Shown here piece by piece: positions 17,618-27,577 of a DNA stretch of 64,000 nucleotides; within the stretch, counting starts at the first letter, position 1; every line of letters starts with the position of its first letter. Origin of the DNA: Vagococcus vulneris (GTDB lineage Bacteria > Bacillota > Bacilli > Lactobacillales > Vagococcaceae); contig NZ_NGJS01000010.1 in assembly GCF_003950515.1 (NCBI RefSeq), forward strand, positions 1 through 64,000, read 5' to 3'. The notes below the pieces were generated by a model that worked only from the letters and a program-made list of their open reading frames with translations, was not told the origin of the DNA and did no database searches. A program made the translations under genes and the position numbers.

Positions 17618-18148
17618 ATGCAAAAATTTTCAGCGCGTCAAATAAGTTTAATTGGACTAGCAGTATCTTTAATTATCATCATTTCTCAAATAAGTATTCC
17701 AATGCCTTACGGTGTTCCTATGACACTGCAAACTTTGATTATTCCAGTAGTTGGTATTTTATTAGGTAAACGGGATGGAACAATAGCTATATGTATATAT
17801 TTAATTTTGGGTTTAATTGGATTTCCAGTATTTGCAGGTTTTTCTGGTAGTATCTTATCGTTTATTGGGCCAACTGGGGGATTTCTATTAAGTTTTCCCA
17901 TCATGGCGTATTTAGCTGGTCAGTGGTCCGATGATAATGTGAAAGTTTATATTGGCCTTATTTTAGGCACATTTATTAATTTAACCATCGGTACTTTATA
18001 TTTTAGCTGGGTGACAGGGAGCACATTAAAAGTGGCGTTTATCGCTTGTTTTGCGCCATTTATTTTTACAGCAATTATTAAGATTGTGTTAGCAGGATTT
18101 ATTGGGATGAAAAGTAAAAGAATATTATATAAGAAAATTAAGGTATAA
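17618..18148 (+). CDS. bioY: Biotin ECF transporter substrate-binding protein
   Basis: A 176-residue integral membrane protein of the BioY family, the S component that binds biotin for ECF-type import. Family features include SIPMPYGVPMTLQTL near the N terminus, GKRDGTIAICIYLILG, and GPTGGFLLSFPIMA. About six hydrophobic segments are seen. It needs EcfA/EcfA'/EcfT partners encoded elsewhere. AAAGGAG precedes the ATG. Confidence 0.93.
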   Translation: MQKFSARQISLIGLAVSLIIIISQISIPMPYGVPMTLQTLIIPVVGILLGKRDGTIAICIYLILGLIGFPVFAGFSGSILSFIGPTGGFLLSFPIMAYLAGQWSDDNVKVYIGLILGTFINLTIGTLYFSWVTGSTLKVAFIACFAPFIFTAIIKIVLAGFIGMKSKRILYKKIKV

Positions 18149-18186
18149 AAAAAGAATTCGACGATTAGTTGTCGAATTCTTTTTTT
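18147..18186. terminator. Bidirectional terminator between bioY and carbonic anhydrase
   Basis: Perfect 15-base arms, AAAAAAGAATTCGAC and its complement, around an 8-base loop, with flanking A- and T-runs. It overlaps the last codons of the minus-strand carbonic anhydrase. Confidence 0.9.
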
Positions 18187-18821
18187 AAGATATGGCGATT
18201 ATGCAGTGGTTGAATGGTCCGATGGTTGTGATCATACCACTTAGTAATTTGTGCTAATTGTTTTTCAGATATTTCAATTAAATCAGGCATAACATACCAT
18301 TCAACATTTTCTGTTAATGGGGGTGTCGTTAGAGAACCAAGATAGTGATAGAAAGTATGATTTTCAGGGAACAGTTTCTCCAAATCGACAAAGTGATCTG
18401 TGGATTTTTCTTCCATAATCTCAATAATCTGATTGAATACATCATTTTCTTTACCTAACATAAACAGAATGCCGATTACAGCAACTTTACCACTTTGAGC
18501 TTGATGAACAAAATGTAATTCTAATGGAAAATGTGTGTTATTGATAGTGTGTTCACTGTGTGCGTGGAAATGGAATTGTTGTAAATGAAAAATTCTGCCA
18601 TTTATTGTTGCCTTTCCAGTCACATTACCTTGAATAGCATAGCCGGTGTCAATAATTTCATCCACTGTTGTAGAGTAATCAAGAATAATTTCACCAACAT
18701 CTTCCATTAATTCTGCTTTTGTTTCATCTATATTGATGGGAGATTGCGACATCGCTGTGTCGAAACACCAGTTATGCTGTTCAAGATAATTCCAATCAAT
18801 TGTTGTTGTTGCTTTTTTCAT
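18165..18821 (-). CDS. Alpha-class carbonic anhydrase
   Basis: A 218-residue enzyme interconverting CO2 and bicarbonate. Family features are SQSPINID (about 26-33), the zinc ligands in FHFHAHSEH, LELHFVHQ with the third histidine, the GSLTTPPLTENVEW substrate segment, and FPENHTFYHYLGS. Most bacterial alpha enzymes are exported, but this one begins MKKATTTIDWNYLEQHNW with no hydrophobic signal, so a cytosolic location is inferred. The frame extends to GTG at 18830, but that codon overlaps the GAGG ribosome binding site, so ATG 18821 is chosen. Confidence 0.93.
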   Translation of the reverse strand: MKKATTTIDWNYLEQHNWCFDTAMSQSPINIDETKAELMEDVGEIILDYSTTVDEIIDTGYAIQGNVTGKATINGRIFHLQQFHFHAHSEHTINNTHFPLELHFVHQAQSGKVAVIGILFMLGKENDVFNQIIEIMEEKSTDHFVDLEKLFPENHTFYHYLGSLTTPPLTENVEWYVMPDLIEISEKQLAQITKWYDHNHRTIQPLHNRHILKKEFDN

Positions 18822-18908
18822 TAACGTCACCTCAAAAAACTTTTTTAATCAGTCTAGCTTACCTTTTTGAATAATAGCAATTGTAACGCTTGTGAAAAAT
18901 CATGAAAA

Positions 18909-19289
18909 CTATGATTTTGGAAAAAGAAGGGTACTTTGCATTAAGTAGACAATTTCATACTTTAAAGTTAAGTTAATCAGCTGATGTTTTATGAGATAAT
19001 TTGATTGTGGTAAATCTGAAAGGTAGCAAAGGAATTGTTTTTTTTCAGATGTATCTGCTTTATTTTTAAAATAACCCCATATATGCTGGTACGCATTTGT
19101 CAGTGAACCAATTGATGGCTCGTATGTATAGGCATCAGCTAGTAGTTGAATAAATTTTTGATGCTTATGTTCAGTCCATTCATTATTTCGAAATAGTTCT
19201 CTGATTTGCTGATAATGTTTTTGAGAGTGTGCCATAATAGCATATTTTTCTTGTGCCCATTTTTCTTGATCCTGTTTTAAAATATTCAT
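18909..19289 (-). CDS. DUF1722 (YbgA-like) protein
   Basis: A 126-residue protein with the family pattern WAQEKYAIMAHSQKHYQQI near the N terminus and SIGSLTNAYQHIWGYFK in the middle, as in the YbgA domain. In other bacteria the domain is stand-alone or fused to DUF523. Biochemical function is not established; proximity to photolyase-type genes in some proteobacteria is not seen here. No membrane segment or metal motif is visible. GAAAGGA precedes the ATG. Confidence 0.75.
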   Translation of the reverse strand: MNILKQDQEKWAQEKYAIMAHSQKHYQQIRELFRNNEWTEHKHQKFIQLLADAYTYEPSIGSLTNAYQHIWGYFKNKADTSEKKQFLCYLSDLPQSNYLIKHQLINLTLKYEIVYLMQSTLLFPKS

Positions 19290-19385
19290 TGTGATACAAT
19301 CCTTTCTTTTTTAGTCTACACCTATTGTTAAAAACACGCTATAATTATATTAAGAGCGTCGAATCGATAAGGGAGGTTGTTAAGT

Positions 19386-21182
19386 ATGAGGGAGTTTTTT
19401 ATTAATATTAGACGGTCTATTTATTTTTTAAGTCAAACCAAATCGTATTTTAAGAATGTCATTTTAATGCACTTATTTATAATTTTCTGTGTTACCCCAA
19501 TACTAACACAGACGACACTTTTTATCTTGCAACGGGGAAGTATCCCATATCTATCATTTGATAATGCAACGGACATTTTAATTCATCATCCTGTTGTTTT
19601 TTTAGGATTAATCAGCATATTAATTCTATTAGTAGTTGCTGTTTTTTTTGAGTTTGCCTTTCTTTTGCAGAGTCTTTATTTTATTCAAATACGTAAACCT
19701 GTATCGTTAAAACTATTGCTAAAAGGAACATTTATTCAATTAAAGAAAATGCGTGGGACAGCTTTTTTATTTTTCTTTTTATATTTATTTTTAGTTCTAC
19801 CTATTAGTGGTATTCGTTTTAACACAGAATTGTTAACAAATTTTCAAATACCGATGTTTATCATTGATTTTATTTTTGAGAATCGAATATTGGTCATTGG
19901 TTTAGCGATAATTGGTTATTTGTTATTGCTTTATCTAGCTATTCGTTTAATTTTTGTTTTACCAGAAATGATTTTGAATGATTTTCATTTGCGTGAGGCA
20001 GTCAAGCGCAGTTGGTTAGAGACGAAGAAAAGTTTTATGAAAATCCTACTTCAGTTTGTAATAGTCATGTTAAGTGTGTCGCTTGCTGCAGGTTTAGCCT
20101 ATAGTCTAACTATTTTAGGTCAAATTTATATGGAAAATCATTTTAAATCTTATTCATTGACAAGTGCCACGTTCTTATTGACAGTTTTACAATTTATTTG
20201 GTTACTACAAACTGTTTTAACTAGTGCAGGTATCTTTTTTGTCACACTAGATTATATGGAACGAGAAAAATTCTTGCCGTCACCTCCATCGTGGTATGAA
20301 TCAGCAGCTGATAAAACAATTAAATTTAAAAAAATAAAATTTAGTGTATTTGTTCTATCATGTTTAAGTATTTTTTTTGTGACCAATTTAGGTAATCGTG
20401 AATTTTTAAAATATCCTGATCAGATAACGCCTAAGACAGTATCTCATCGAGGTGTTGATAATCGTAATGAGGTACAGAATTCTATCGAATCTTTAAAACT
20501 AACGCATCAGACGTCACATCCAGATTATGTAGAAATGGATATCCAAGAAACCAAAGATCATCAATTTGTTGTGTATCATGATTTTAGTTTAAAAAATTTA
20601 GTTGGTCTTAAGAAAAAGCCATATGAGTTGAATCTGGATGATTTAATAAAATTAAAAGTGAAAGAGTATGATAAGACAGCTAACATTGTGTCGTTTGATG
20701 ATTATTTAGCAGAAGCAGATCAACTTAATCAAAAATTATTAATTGAATTTAAGACGACAAAGAATGACAGCCCAGATATGATTGATAATTTCTATAAAAG
20801 ATACAGTGAAAATATTTTGAAAAATAAACATATTTTTCATAGTCTTGATTATAATACAGTGGAAAAGTTAAAAAAATTAGATTCTCGGTTTTTTGTTGGT
20901 TATGTTATGCCTTTTAGTGTAGTCGGACCGCCTAAGGGTGATATGGATTTTTATTCGATTGAATACACAACATTAAGTTCAAATTTTGTAGACAATGCGC
21001 ATAATAATGATAAAAAAGTTTATGTTTGGACACCTAATGATTCAGAAACAATGTCTCGCATGATGTTTTATGGTGTAGATGGTATTATCACTGACCGGAT
21101 GTCATTATTGAACAAAATAATTAAGAAGGATGAACAAAGATACTCTGATAAAATGTTATATTTCTTAATAGGGATTGGTTAA
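19386..21182 (+). CDS. Glycerophosphodiester phosphodiesterase with N-terminal membrane domain
   Basis: A 598-residue protein. Residues 1-330 hold about seven membrane segments of the GDPD membrane domain type. A C-terminal GDPD barrel begins at about 350 with SHRGVDNRNEVQNSIESL and EMDIQETKDHQFVVYHD, containing the catalytic HRG and metal-binding E/D residues. LLIEFKT and the final KKVYVWTPND and GVDGIITDR are typical barrel strands. It should release glycerol-3-phosphate from glycerophosphodiesters or lipoteichoic acid at the membrane. GGGAGG precedes ATG 19386; the TTG at 19377 is too close to that site. Confidence 0.92.
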   Translation: MREFFINIRRSIYFLSQTKSYFKNVILMHLFIIFCVTPILTQTTLFILQRGSIPYLSFDNATDILIHHPVVFLGLISILILLVVAVFFEFAFLLQSLYFIQIRKPVSLKLLLKGTFIQLKKMRGTAFLFFFLYLFLVLPISGIRFNTELLTNFQIPMFIIDFIFENRILVIGLAIIGYLLLLYLAIRLIFVLPEMILNDFHLREAVKRSWLETKKSFMKILLQFVIVMLSVSLAAGLAYSLTILGQIYMENHFKSYSLTSATFLLTVLQFIWLLQTVLTSAGIFFVTLDYMEREKFLPSPPSWYESAADKTIKFKKIKFSVFVLSCLSIFFVTNLGNREFLKYPDQITPKTVSHRGVDNRNEVQNSIESLKLTHQTSHPDYVEMDIQETKDHQFVVYHDFSLKNLVGLKKKPYELNLDDLIKLKVKEYDKTANIVSFDDYLAEADQLNQKLLIEFKTTKNDSPDMIDNFYKRYSENILKNKHIFHSLDYNTVEKLKKLDSRFFVGYVMPFSVVGPPKGDMDFYSIEYTTLSSNFVDNAHNNDKKVYVWTPNDSETMSRMMFYGVDGIITDRMSLLNKIIKKDEQRYSDKMLYFLIGIG

Positions 21183-21298
21183 TTGTTTTATCTCCTTAAT
21201 TATAAAATTTTTTGAATATGTGAAAGTCTTCTTTACATTCATAACAAATGCCGATAGAATGTGAGTGTAAGGGGATAAAAAAATTAAGGAGAGTTCTT

Positions 21299-22096
21299 AT
21301 GAAATCTAAGTCACCAATGTTTGAAAAAATCGATGCTACAATAGCGAAAAAGATTGAGCTTCTTGACAATCATTATGCTCGTTATGCCACAAGGGCTGTA
21401 TTGGCGTGTTTATTTTTATCTTTGGGAACCGCCATTGCGTTCTCTGTAGCAACATATGGTGAAGCAATTGTACCAAATCTAGGTAAATTCTTATTCTCAT
21501 TTATGTTCAGTTGGTCACTAGTTATGATTCTATACATGAATGCTGAGTTAGGAACGTCAAATATGTTATATGCGACGTCAGGTGTTTACCGAAAAGAAAT
21601 TTCGGCTACCAAAGGTATGAAATTATTATTCACTTGTGTATTTTTCAATTTAGTAGGTGGAGTTTTCTTTGCTTATCTGATATCGTTAACCGGTCCATTT
21701 CAGAATTTACCAGCTGACAATTACATGTTCACTGGGGTTGCGGCAAAATTAGCAAAACCAAGCTTACAGATTTTTGTTGAAGGTATTTTCGCCAATGTTG
21801 TTGTTAACACAGCTGTTCTAGTTAGTTTACGCATGCGAGATGATGCAGGTAAAGTTTTAGCCATTATTTTTATTATTTCAATTTTTGCATTTCTCGGTTA
21901 TGAACACGTTATCGCTAACTTTACGGCATTTCCGTTAGCATACTTTGCTTCACACGGAACTGTTGAGGGCATGGAATTTTTAAATGTCAGTCGCAATATT
22001 ATTTTTGCATTTTTAGGAAATTATGTAGGCGGAGGTTTACTAATCGGATTAGTTTATTCTTGGTTAGACCGTCAAAACACAGGGTATGTTGATTAA
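21299..22096 (+). CDS. Formate/nitrite transporter family channel
   Basis: A 265-residue member of the FNT family (FocA/NirC) with six hydrophobic segments. The family fold is seen in LGTAIAFSVATYGEA, MNAELGTSNMLYATSGVYRK and FVEGIFANVVVNTAVLVSLR. It should pass formate, lactate or a similar monovalent anion. AAGGAG precedes ATG 21299; the in-frame start at 21248 has no ribosome binding site. The substrate is not defined by sequence. Formate use by fhs elsewhere in the window is compatible but not evidence. Confidence 0.88.
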   Translation: MKSKSPMFEKIDATIAKKIELLDNHYARYATRAVLACLFLSLGTAIAFSVATYGEAIVPNLGKFLFSFMFSWSLVMILYMNAELGTSNMLYATSGVYRKEISATKGMKLLFTCVFFNLVGGVFFAYLISLTGPFQNLPADNYMFTGVAAKLAKPSLQIFVEGIFANVVVNTAVLVSLRMRDDAGKVLAIIFIISIFAFLGYEHVIANFTAFPLAYFASHGTVEGMEFLNVSRNIIFAFLGNYVGGGLLIGLVYSWLDRQNTGYVD

Positions 22097-22104
22097 ATAT
22101 AAAA

Positions 22105-22138
22105 GTAAAGTTCACTAAAATTAATTAGTGGACTTTTT
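22105..22138 (+). terminator. Terminator after the formate-type channel gene
   Basis: Stem AAAGTTCACTAA paired with TTAGTGGACTTT around a short AT loop, followed by T-rich sequence. Confidence 0.8.
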
Positions 22139-22179
22139 TATATGCATTAAAACTAAATAAAAAGGATGAACTAAAAACA

Positions 22180-22899
22180 ATGAACACAACGATTATTTTT
22201 GACGTAGATGATACACTGTATAACTTGATGAGCCCCTTTGAGGCAGCGATAAAAGAAATGTATCCTGATCAAATAGCTGACGAAGACATGGAGGAATTAT
22301 TTCATGCATTTAGATTTCACAGTGATGATTTGTTTCCGCTAGTTGAAACAAAGGAGCTGCAGCTTGAAAAAATGCGAGAATTACGTTTAATTAAATCGTT
22401 GAAGCAATTCGATGTTGAAACTACCTCTCAAGCAGCGCTGAAATTTCAAGAAATTTATGAAAAAAATCAAAGCCAGATTGTACTTGATAAAGAAATGCAT
22501 AAAACACTAAGATGGTTAAGGGATAACCAGGTTGATATGGCAGTATTGACGAATGGACCAACAGTGCACCAATATAAAAAAATAAACCAGTTGGGAGTTA
22601 AGAATTATATTCCGAGCGAGCGGTTATTTGTGTCACAAGAAGTTGGTGTTTCTAAGCCTCATGTTGGTGTATTTAAACATATTGAGCATACGTTGGGATT
22701 ACCGAATACTGATAAAATATATTATATTGGTGATTCATATGAAAATGATATTGTTGGCAGTCAGTGTGCTGGTTGGAAAAGTATCTGGTTGAATAAGTAT
22801 AATAAAGATATGTCAGCCCAATATTATCAACCTGACTATACCTTGCATCGAGATGATTCATTATTAGAATTGCTAAAAAAAATTTTAGTAAGGAATTAA
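22180..22899 (+). CDS. HAD-superfamily hydrolase (YjjG/phosphoglycolate phosphatase-like)
   Basis: A 239-residue cytosolic phosphatase. Motif I is FDVDDTLY with nucleophile D8 and acid D10. Motif II is VLTNGP, motif III the Lys in VSKPHVGVF, and motif IV YYIGDSYENDIVGS. The helical cap between motifs I and II fits subclass I enzymes such as pyrimidine 5'-nucleotidase YjjG. Substrate not assigned. AAAGGATG precedes the ATG with a somewhat long spacer. Confidence 0.88.
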   Translation: MNTTIIFDVDDTLYNLMSPFEAAIKEMYPDQIADEDMEELFHAFRFHSDDLFPLVETKELQLEKMRELRLIKSLKQFDVETTSQAALKFQEIYEKNQSQIVLDKEMHKTLRWLRDNQVDMAVLTNGPTVHQYKKINQLGVKNYIPSERLFVSQEVGVSKPHVGVFKHIEHTLGLPNTDKIYYIGDSYENDIVGSQCAGWKSIWLNKYNKDMSAQYYQPDYTLHRDDSLLELLKKILVRN

Positions 22900-22981
22900 T
22901 TTATTTATTTTTAGTATATTTACAGTGAGTATATCTAATGATTATTTTTAATAATAACTGCTGTTTTAAGGATTAAAACAT

Positions 22982-23018
22982 AAAAAATAAGCAGCCACTT
23001 GTGGCTGCTTATTTTTTA
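22982..23018. terminator. Bidirectional terminator between the HAD gene and opuAB
   Basis: Perfect 17-base arms (AAAAAATAAGCAGCCAC and complement) with a 2-base loop. It lies just past the opuAB stop on the minus strand and after the HAD gene on the plus strand. Confidence 0.92.
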
Positions 23019-24749
23019 TTTAGTCCATTGTTTAACTTTATCTTGATTATCTTTGATCCAATCTTTTGCTGCATCATTAGGAGCTTTTCCGCTGTTGATG
23101 TCTAGCATAACTTTTTCCATATCATCAGTTGTCCAATTGAATTTTTTCAAGATGTTGTAGGCTTTTTCATGATCATCTTTAAAACCTTTTCGAGTTACAG
23201 TATTTATTGATTCTTCGCCACCCATTGTTTTTTTAGGATCTTCTAAATATTTTAAATCATATTTAGCAAACATCCAATGTGGCGACCAACCTGTAATGAC
23301 AATTGGTTCTTTCTTCTTAATAGCTTGGCCTAAAGCAACGGTCATTGCTCCAGATGAAGATGACTCGACAGACCATCCGTTAAGATTACCATAATCTTTA
23401 ACTGTTTTATCAGCTGCCTCCATTACTCCAGCACCAGGTTCGATACCGGTAATTTTTTTGTCAGCTTGATTGGTTAAATCTTCGATACTATTGACATCCA
23501 TATAAGAAGGAACTACTAAACCAAGTTTTGCTCCTTTAAGATTTGGCCCTAATAGGTCAACTTTATTTTTATATTCATCATAAAGTGCTTTATGAGTCCC
23601 TGGTAGCCAAGCACCAACCATTGCATCTGACTCTCCATTGGCTAATGATTTCCAAACAATCGCGTTGTCTAAGGGAGTGATATTAACATCTAGTCCTTGT
23701 TCTTTCAGTACTTCTGCAATGACATTAGTTGAAGCTACTTCAGTGTCCCATTCAACATATGATATATTAATAGTGTTTTTTTGTTTTTGATTTGCCTTAA
23801 TGGCACTTACAGCACCTAAACTTACTATGGCAAGTGCTACAATACCACCGATGATACGTCTTTTTTTCTTTTGTTCCGGCGATAGTACTTTCTTTTGAGA
23901 TAGATTCTTAGGTCGGTTAATTTTCTGTGTGAAACGATCAATGATAATTGCTAGAATAACTAGCGCTACACCGTTTACGAAACCATTACCGACTTGTGCT
24001 TTTTGAAGTGCAGAAAGCACACCACGTCCTAAACCGGGCGCTCCAATCATTGAAGCAATTACCACCATTGAAAGAGAAAGCATCGTTGTTTGATTAATAC
24101 CTGCTAAAATAGTACCTTTTGCTAATGGTAATTCAAGTTTAAATAATTTTTGCCAACCAGTTCCACCAAATGAATCCGAAGCTTCAACTAATTCTGTTGG
24201 TACTTGTCGAATACCTAAATTGGTGAAGCGGACGGTAGGTGGTAAAGCAAATATTACTGATGCGAAGACCCCAGGAACCATACCAATACCGAAGAATGCA
24301 ACAGCTGGAATTAAGTAAACAAAACCAGGCATTGTTTGCATAAAGTCAAGTATAGGGGTAATTATTTTCTCAGCCTTATTGCTCTTAGCCATTAAAATCC
24401 CAAGTGGTACACCGATAATAATGGAAACTAAACTTGAAATCACGACTAATGTTAAAGTACTCATTAGTTCAGACCATAATCCTTGATTATAAATAAAGAG
24501 TAAACCAATAAGTGAGAAGATGGATAAACCAAACTTTTTGTTTGAGAGTACGTAAGCACCAATGACAACAATTGCGATAAAAATTAACGGCGGAATTAAA
24601 TTTAATAAATTTGTTACGCCATCCATGACGCCTTGACCGAAAGTCTGGAAGAATGAGAATAGTCCAGCAAACGTTTGAGTCAACCAATCAGTAAGACTTT
24701 CAACCCAATCAGCAATTGGTAATTTGTTCATCAATAATAAGTTATTCAT
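23016..24749 (-). CDS. opuAB: Glycine betaine ABC transporter, fused permease and substrate-binding protein
   Basis: A 577-residue fusion like OpuABC/BusAB of Lactococcus (about 573). The permease part occupies residues 1-275, with the EAA-type loop [23 protein letters not shown] (in two blocks). A single membrane anchor (about 297-315) leads to the extracellular substrate-binding domain (about 325-577) with [14 protein letters not shown] and [20 protein letters not shown] (20-residue block), the tryptophan-rich betaine box region. It imports compatible solutes under osmotic stress. It overlaps the ATPase gene by eight bases. Confidence 0.95.
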   Translation of the reverse strand: MNNLLLMNKLPIADWVESLTDWLTQTFAGLFSFFQTFGQGVMDGVTNLLNLIPPLIFIAIVVIGAYVLSNKKFGLSIFSLIGLLFIYNQGLWSELMSTLTLVVISSLVSIIIGVPLGILMAKSNKAEKIITPILDFMQTMPGFVYLIPAVAFFGIGMVPGVFASVIFALPPTVRFTNLGIRQVPTELVEASDSFGGTGWQKLFKLELPLAKGTILAGINQTTMLSLSMVVIASMIGAPGLGRGVLSALQKAQVGNGFVNGVALVILAIIIDRFTQKINRPKNLSQKKVLSPEQKKKRRIIGGIVALAIVSLGAVSAIKANQKQKNTINISYVEWDTEVASTNVIAEVLKEQGLDVNITPLDNAIVWKSLANGESDAMVGAWLPGTHKALYDEYKNKVDLLGPNLKGAKLGLVVPSYMDVNSIEDLTNQADKKITGIEPGAGVMEAADKTVKDYGNLNGWSVESSSSGAMTVALGQAIKKKEPIVITGWSPHWMFAKYDLKYLEDPKKTMGGEESINTVTRKGFKDDHEKAYNILKKFNWTTDDMEKVMLDINSGKAPNDAAKDWIKDNQDKVKQWTK

Positions 24750-25968
24750 TAATTGTCACCTCTTTGTTACTAGATAATTCTTCTGATTCAGTTTCACCAG
24801 AAGTCGCTAAAGCTTCAATAACGGCACCACGGATGATGACTCCTAAAATACGATTATTATCAACTACAGCAAGAGGAGTAGGTGAATCGTAAATTATATT
24901 AAAAATGTCGCTAACTAACATATCTTTAGGAACTGTTTTAATATCTGTTTCCAGTACATCTGTTAATTTTAGTTTTTCTTTACGAGCCCGCACAGCATCA
25001 TCGGCTGTTATTAGACCACAGAAATGCCGTTTTTTATCAACAGCCATCAGCATACTCACTTCTTCGTTTCGCATTTTAGCGAGCGCTACGGCAGGACCAT
25101 CAACATCAATATTTGTAGTAAGAGCTGGTACCATAATATTTTGGGCAGTAAGAACTTTAGATCTGTCCACATCTTCAACGAATTCACGAACATAATCATT
25201 TGCAGGATTAGTTAGAATTTCTTCACCTGTACCAATTTGCATTATTTGTCCATCTTTCATCAAGGCAATACGATCACCGATTCTTAGTGCTTCATTTAAA
25301 TCATGAGTAATAAATAGTATTGTCTTTTGAACAGATGATTGTAAATCTAATAATTCATCTTGCATTTCTCGACGAATTAATGGATCGAGAGCTGAGAAAG
25401 CTTCATCCATGAGTAAAATTTCTGGATCATTAGCCAAGGCTCTTGCTAATCCGACACGTTGTTGCATACCTCCTGATAGTTGTTCAGGATATTGGTCTTT
25501 AAATGAAATAAGACTAGAATTTTCTAATGCTTTTTCAGCCCGTTTTGTCCGTTCTTTTTTTGGTACACCTCTAACCTCAAGTCCGAATTCGGTATTCTCT
25601 AGAATAGTTCGATGTGGGAACAATCCAAAATTTTGAAAGACCATGCTCATTTTGTGCCGACGAACTTCTAATAAGTCCTCTTTATTCATCTTTGATATAT
25701 CTTCACCATCAATAAAAATATTTCCTGATGTGGGTTCAATTAAGCGATTAATTAGTCGAATCAATGTAGACTTTCCACTACCGGAAAGCCCCATAATGAC
25801 GAATATTTCACCCTCATTAACATCAAAATTGACATCATAAACACCAACTGTAGCTCCCGTTTTTTTTAGTATTTCAGTTTTTGATTTTTTTTCTTTAACC
25901 ATTTCAAGGGCAGCGTGATTTTTCTTACCAAAGATTTTAGTTAAATTTTTGACTGATATTTTTGTCAT
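24742..25968 (-). CDS. opuAA: Glycine betaine ABC transporter ATPase with tandem CBS domains
   Basis: A 408-residue ATPase. Walker A is GLSGSGKST, the signature is LSGGMQQR, and Walker B is [12 protein letters not shown]. The C-terminal 120 residues form two CBS repeats ([13 protein letters not shown] and [17 protein letters not shown] regions). In Lactococcus OpuA such CBS domains take part in ionic-strength and c-di-AMP gating. An open frame extends upstream to 26088, but AAAGGAA precedes ATG 25968, and [14 protein letters not shown] is the family start. The BusR operator lies about 55 bases upstream. Confidence 0.95.
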   Translation of the reverse strand: MTKISVKNLTKIFGKKNHAALEMVKEKKSKTEILKKTGATVGVYDVNFDVNEGEIFVIMGLSGSGKSTLIRLINRLIEPTSGNIFIDGEDISKMNKEDLLEVRRHKMSMVFQNFGLFPHRTILENTEFGLEVRGVPKKERTKRAEKALENSSLISFKDQYPEQLSGGMQQRVGLARALANDPEILLMDEAFSALDPLIRREMQDELLDLQSSVQKTILFITHDLNEALRIGDRIALMKDGQIMQIGTGEEILTNPANDYVREFVEDVDRSKVLTAQNIMVPALTTNIDVDGPAVALAKMRNEEVSMLMAVDKKRHFCGLITADDAVRARKEKLKLTDVLETDIKTVPKDMLVSDIFNIIYDSPTPLAVVDNNRILGVIIRGAVIEALATSGETESEELSSNKEVTINE

Positions 25969-26020
25969 ATTTAAAAAATTCCTTTCTATGAATTTTATTT
26001 TAAATTTTTGAGTCCTTTTT

Positions 26021-26064
26021 AAGTGACCACCTAATTTTAACACTGTATGGTCACTTGTGTCAAA
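26021..26064 (-). promoter_or_regulatory. opuA promoter with BusR operator
   Basis: On the minus strand TTGACA (26064-26059) and TTAAAA are 17 bases apart. A perfect 9-base inverted repeat, AAGTGACCA (26021-26029) and TGGTCACTT (26048-26056), is separated by 18 bases; one half lies in the spacer and the other downstream of the -10. The long-spaced AGTGAC/GTCACT geometry is like reported BusR sites, and busR is the adjacent upstream gene. Confidence 0.85.
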
Positions 26065-26108
26065 AAAATAACAGTCAAAAACAAGCAAAATGCTGTTTAC
26101 TGTTGTTT

Positions 26109-26735
26109 TTATTTATAAAAAAAGTTTGTTATTCTTTGTTTTGTGTATTCGTCACCAACAAAGTAGAGAGTATCATTTGGACGAATCATAGCATACGGGC
26201 CTGGAGATATTATGAGATTATTCTCATGTTTTATCGCAATAACAGTCGCGGCGGTCGCCTGCCATAGATGAAGGTCACTTAAACTTTTATTCAAGTGATT
26301 TGATGTATGGTCAATGATTAATTCATAAGGTAATAATAGATCATGAATATGGTCACTTTGAGTTTGGTTTACAAGTTCATCAATTGCGTCATTTAATAAG
26401 GATAGTTCTTCTTTCTGTTTATCAATACGCTGTTGAATATTTTGTTTGATCTCTTTTATCGCTTGAACATTTGAATACTTTTTTAGAAACTCACCAGCTT
26501 TTAGTTGAGAAGATACGAAAACACCGCTACCATGTTTTACTGAAACAATATCAAGATCGACGAGAACATTGATAGCTTTTCTCGCAGTTTCTGGGGACAC
26601 TTTAAAAGCATTAGCTAAGGTTGAGCGAGAATGCAGCTTTTCACCGACATGGTATTGTCCACTCTCGATACGTTTTGCGATACCAATTGCAACTTGCTGA
26701 TACTTTGGTAAAGTATCTTTAGTTTTTTGAGCCAT
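26109..26735 (-). CDS. busR: BusR-type repressor (GntR HTH plus RCK_C domain)
   Basis: A 208-residue regulator. It has a GntR-type winged helix (about 8-75: [20 protein letters not shown]), a central coiled coil (about 85-120, rich in E/K/Q), and a C-terminal RCK_C/TrkA_C domain (about 135-205). This is the architecture of BusR, which represses OpuA/BusA genes and binds DNA when loaded with c-di-AMP. It lies directly upstream of opuA on the same strand, with the operator in between. AGGAGG precedes the ATG. Confidence 0.9.
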   Translation of the reverse strand: MAQKTKDTLPKYQQVAIGIAKRIESGQYHVGEKLHSRSTLANAFKVSPETARKAINVLVDLDIVSVKHGSGVFVSSQLKAGEFLKKYSNVQAIKEIKQNIQQRIDKQKEELSLLNDAIDELVNQTQSDHIHDLLLPYELIIDHTSNHLNKSLSDLHLWQATAATVIAIKHENNLIISPGPYAMIRPNDTLYFVGDEYTKQRITNFFYK

Positions 26736-26889
26736 TTTAAAAACCTCCTATTGAACATCTTTATAGATTATCTTACAAGATACGTAATTAATATGCAAAA
26801 TAAAATTAAGTAATTAGAAGATTATAACGCTTGCAACCAATCAAATAATCTATATAATATGAATAAGAATAAAAAATTGGAGGTTTTCG

Positions 26890-27513
26890 ATGGAAACAGA
26901 ATATCAGCGTATGATTAATGAAAAGCTTTATTTTGCAAGTAAAATAGAACAAGAAAAAAAGTCTGCCCCTAGTCAAAATTTGACACAAGAAATAAATAAA
27001 ACAAAATATACAGAACCTGAAAAAATAATTTCCTTATTAAAACAGTTATTCGGAAAAACAGGAGAAAATATTTATGTTAGCCCACCACTTTATGTAGATT
27101 ATGGATTTAATACTTATATCGGTGAGAATTTTTATGCAAATTCAGATTGTGTTTTTTTAGATGTCGCAGAGATTCATATTGGAAAAAATGTCATGTTGGG
27201 TCCAAAAGTGAGTTTGTTGACACCTGGGCATCCGATTGATGCTGGTGTGAGAAATCGAGGACTTGAATTTGGAAAAAAAATAACGATTGGTGATAATGTG
27301 TGGATAGGTGGTTGTACAGTGGTTAATCCTGGCGTAACAATTGGAAATAATTCAATCATTGGTTCAGGGTCGGTAGTGACTAAAGATATTCCAGATAATG
27401 TGATTGCGGCAGGGAATCCAGCTAGAGTACTCCGTGAAATCACAATTGAAGATAAAGAGTATTGGGAAAGTGAAGAAAAGAATTACTATGAAGAGATAAA
27501 AAAAAACCGTTGA
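26890..27513 (+). CDS. Hexapeptide-repeat O-acetyltransferase (maltose/galactoside type)
   Basis: A 207-residue left-handed beta-helix acyltransferase. The N-terminal Mac domain (YQRMINEKLYFAS) is followed by hexapeptide turns such as IGKNVMLGPKVSLLTPGHP and IGDNVWIGGCTVVNPGVTIG. The catalytic His is in TPGHPID. Members acetylate sugars or galactosides with acetyl-CoA, and the physiological substrate is usually unknown. GGAGG precedes the ATG. Its stop codon overlaps the -35 box of the copY promoter. Confidence 0.9.
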   Translation: METEYQRMINEKLYFASKIEQEKKSAPSQNLTQEINKTKYTEPEKIISLLKQLFGKTGENIYVSPPLYVDYGFNTYIGENFYANSDCVFLDVAEIHIGKNVMLGPKVSLLTPGHPIDAGVRNRGLEFGKKITIGDNVWIGGCTVVNPGVTIGNNSIIGSGSVVTKDIPDNVIAAGNPARVLREITIEDKEYWESEEKNYYEEIKKNR

Positions 27514-27538
27514 CAATTGTAGACCTAAACGATATAAT
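27510..27538 (+). promoter_or_regulatory. copYA promoter with first cop-box-like site
   Basis: TTGACA (27510-27515) and TATAAT (27533-27538) are exactly 17 bases apart. GACAATTGTA at 27512-27521 resembles the cop box TACAnnTGTA and overlaps the -35. A CopY repressor bound there would block RNA polymerase. Confidence 0.85.
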
Positions 27539-27563
27539 AAAAGTGAGTTTAGGTCTTATTTTT
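27521..27563 (+). terminator. Terminator of the acetyltransferase gene, enclosing the copY -10 box
   Basis: Perfect 10-base arms AGACCTAAAC (27521-27530) and GTTTAGGTCT (27547-27556), then a T-run. The loop contains the TATAAT of the copY promoter, so transcripts starting at copY carry only the right arm. Confidence 0.8.
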
Positions 27564-27577
27564 TTGCTAACGACGTT

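Noticed and set aside
24905-25840. Four plus-strand frames opposite opuAA
   Set aside because: Antisense shadows of a conserved ATPase gene with low-complexity Ser/Thr/Ile content and no proper start signals.
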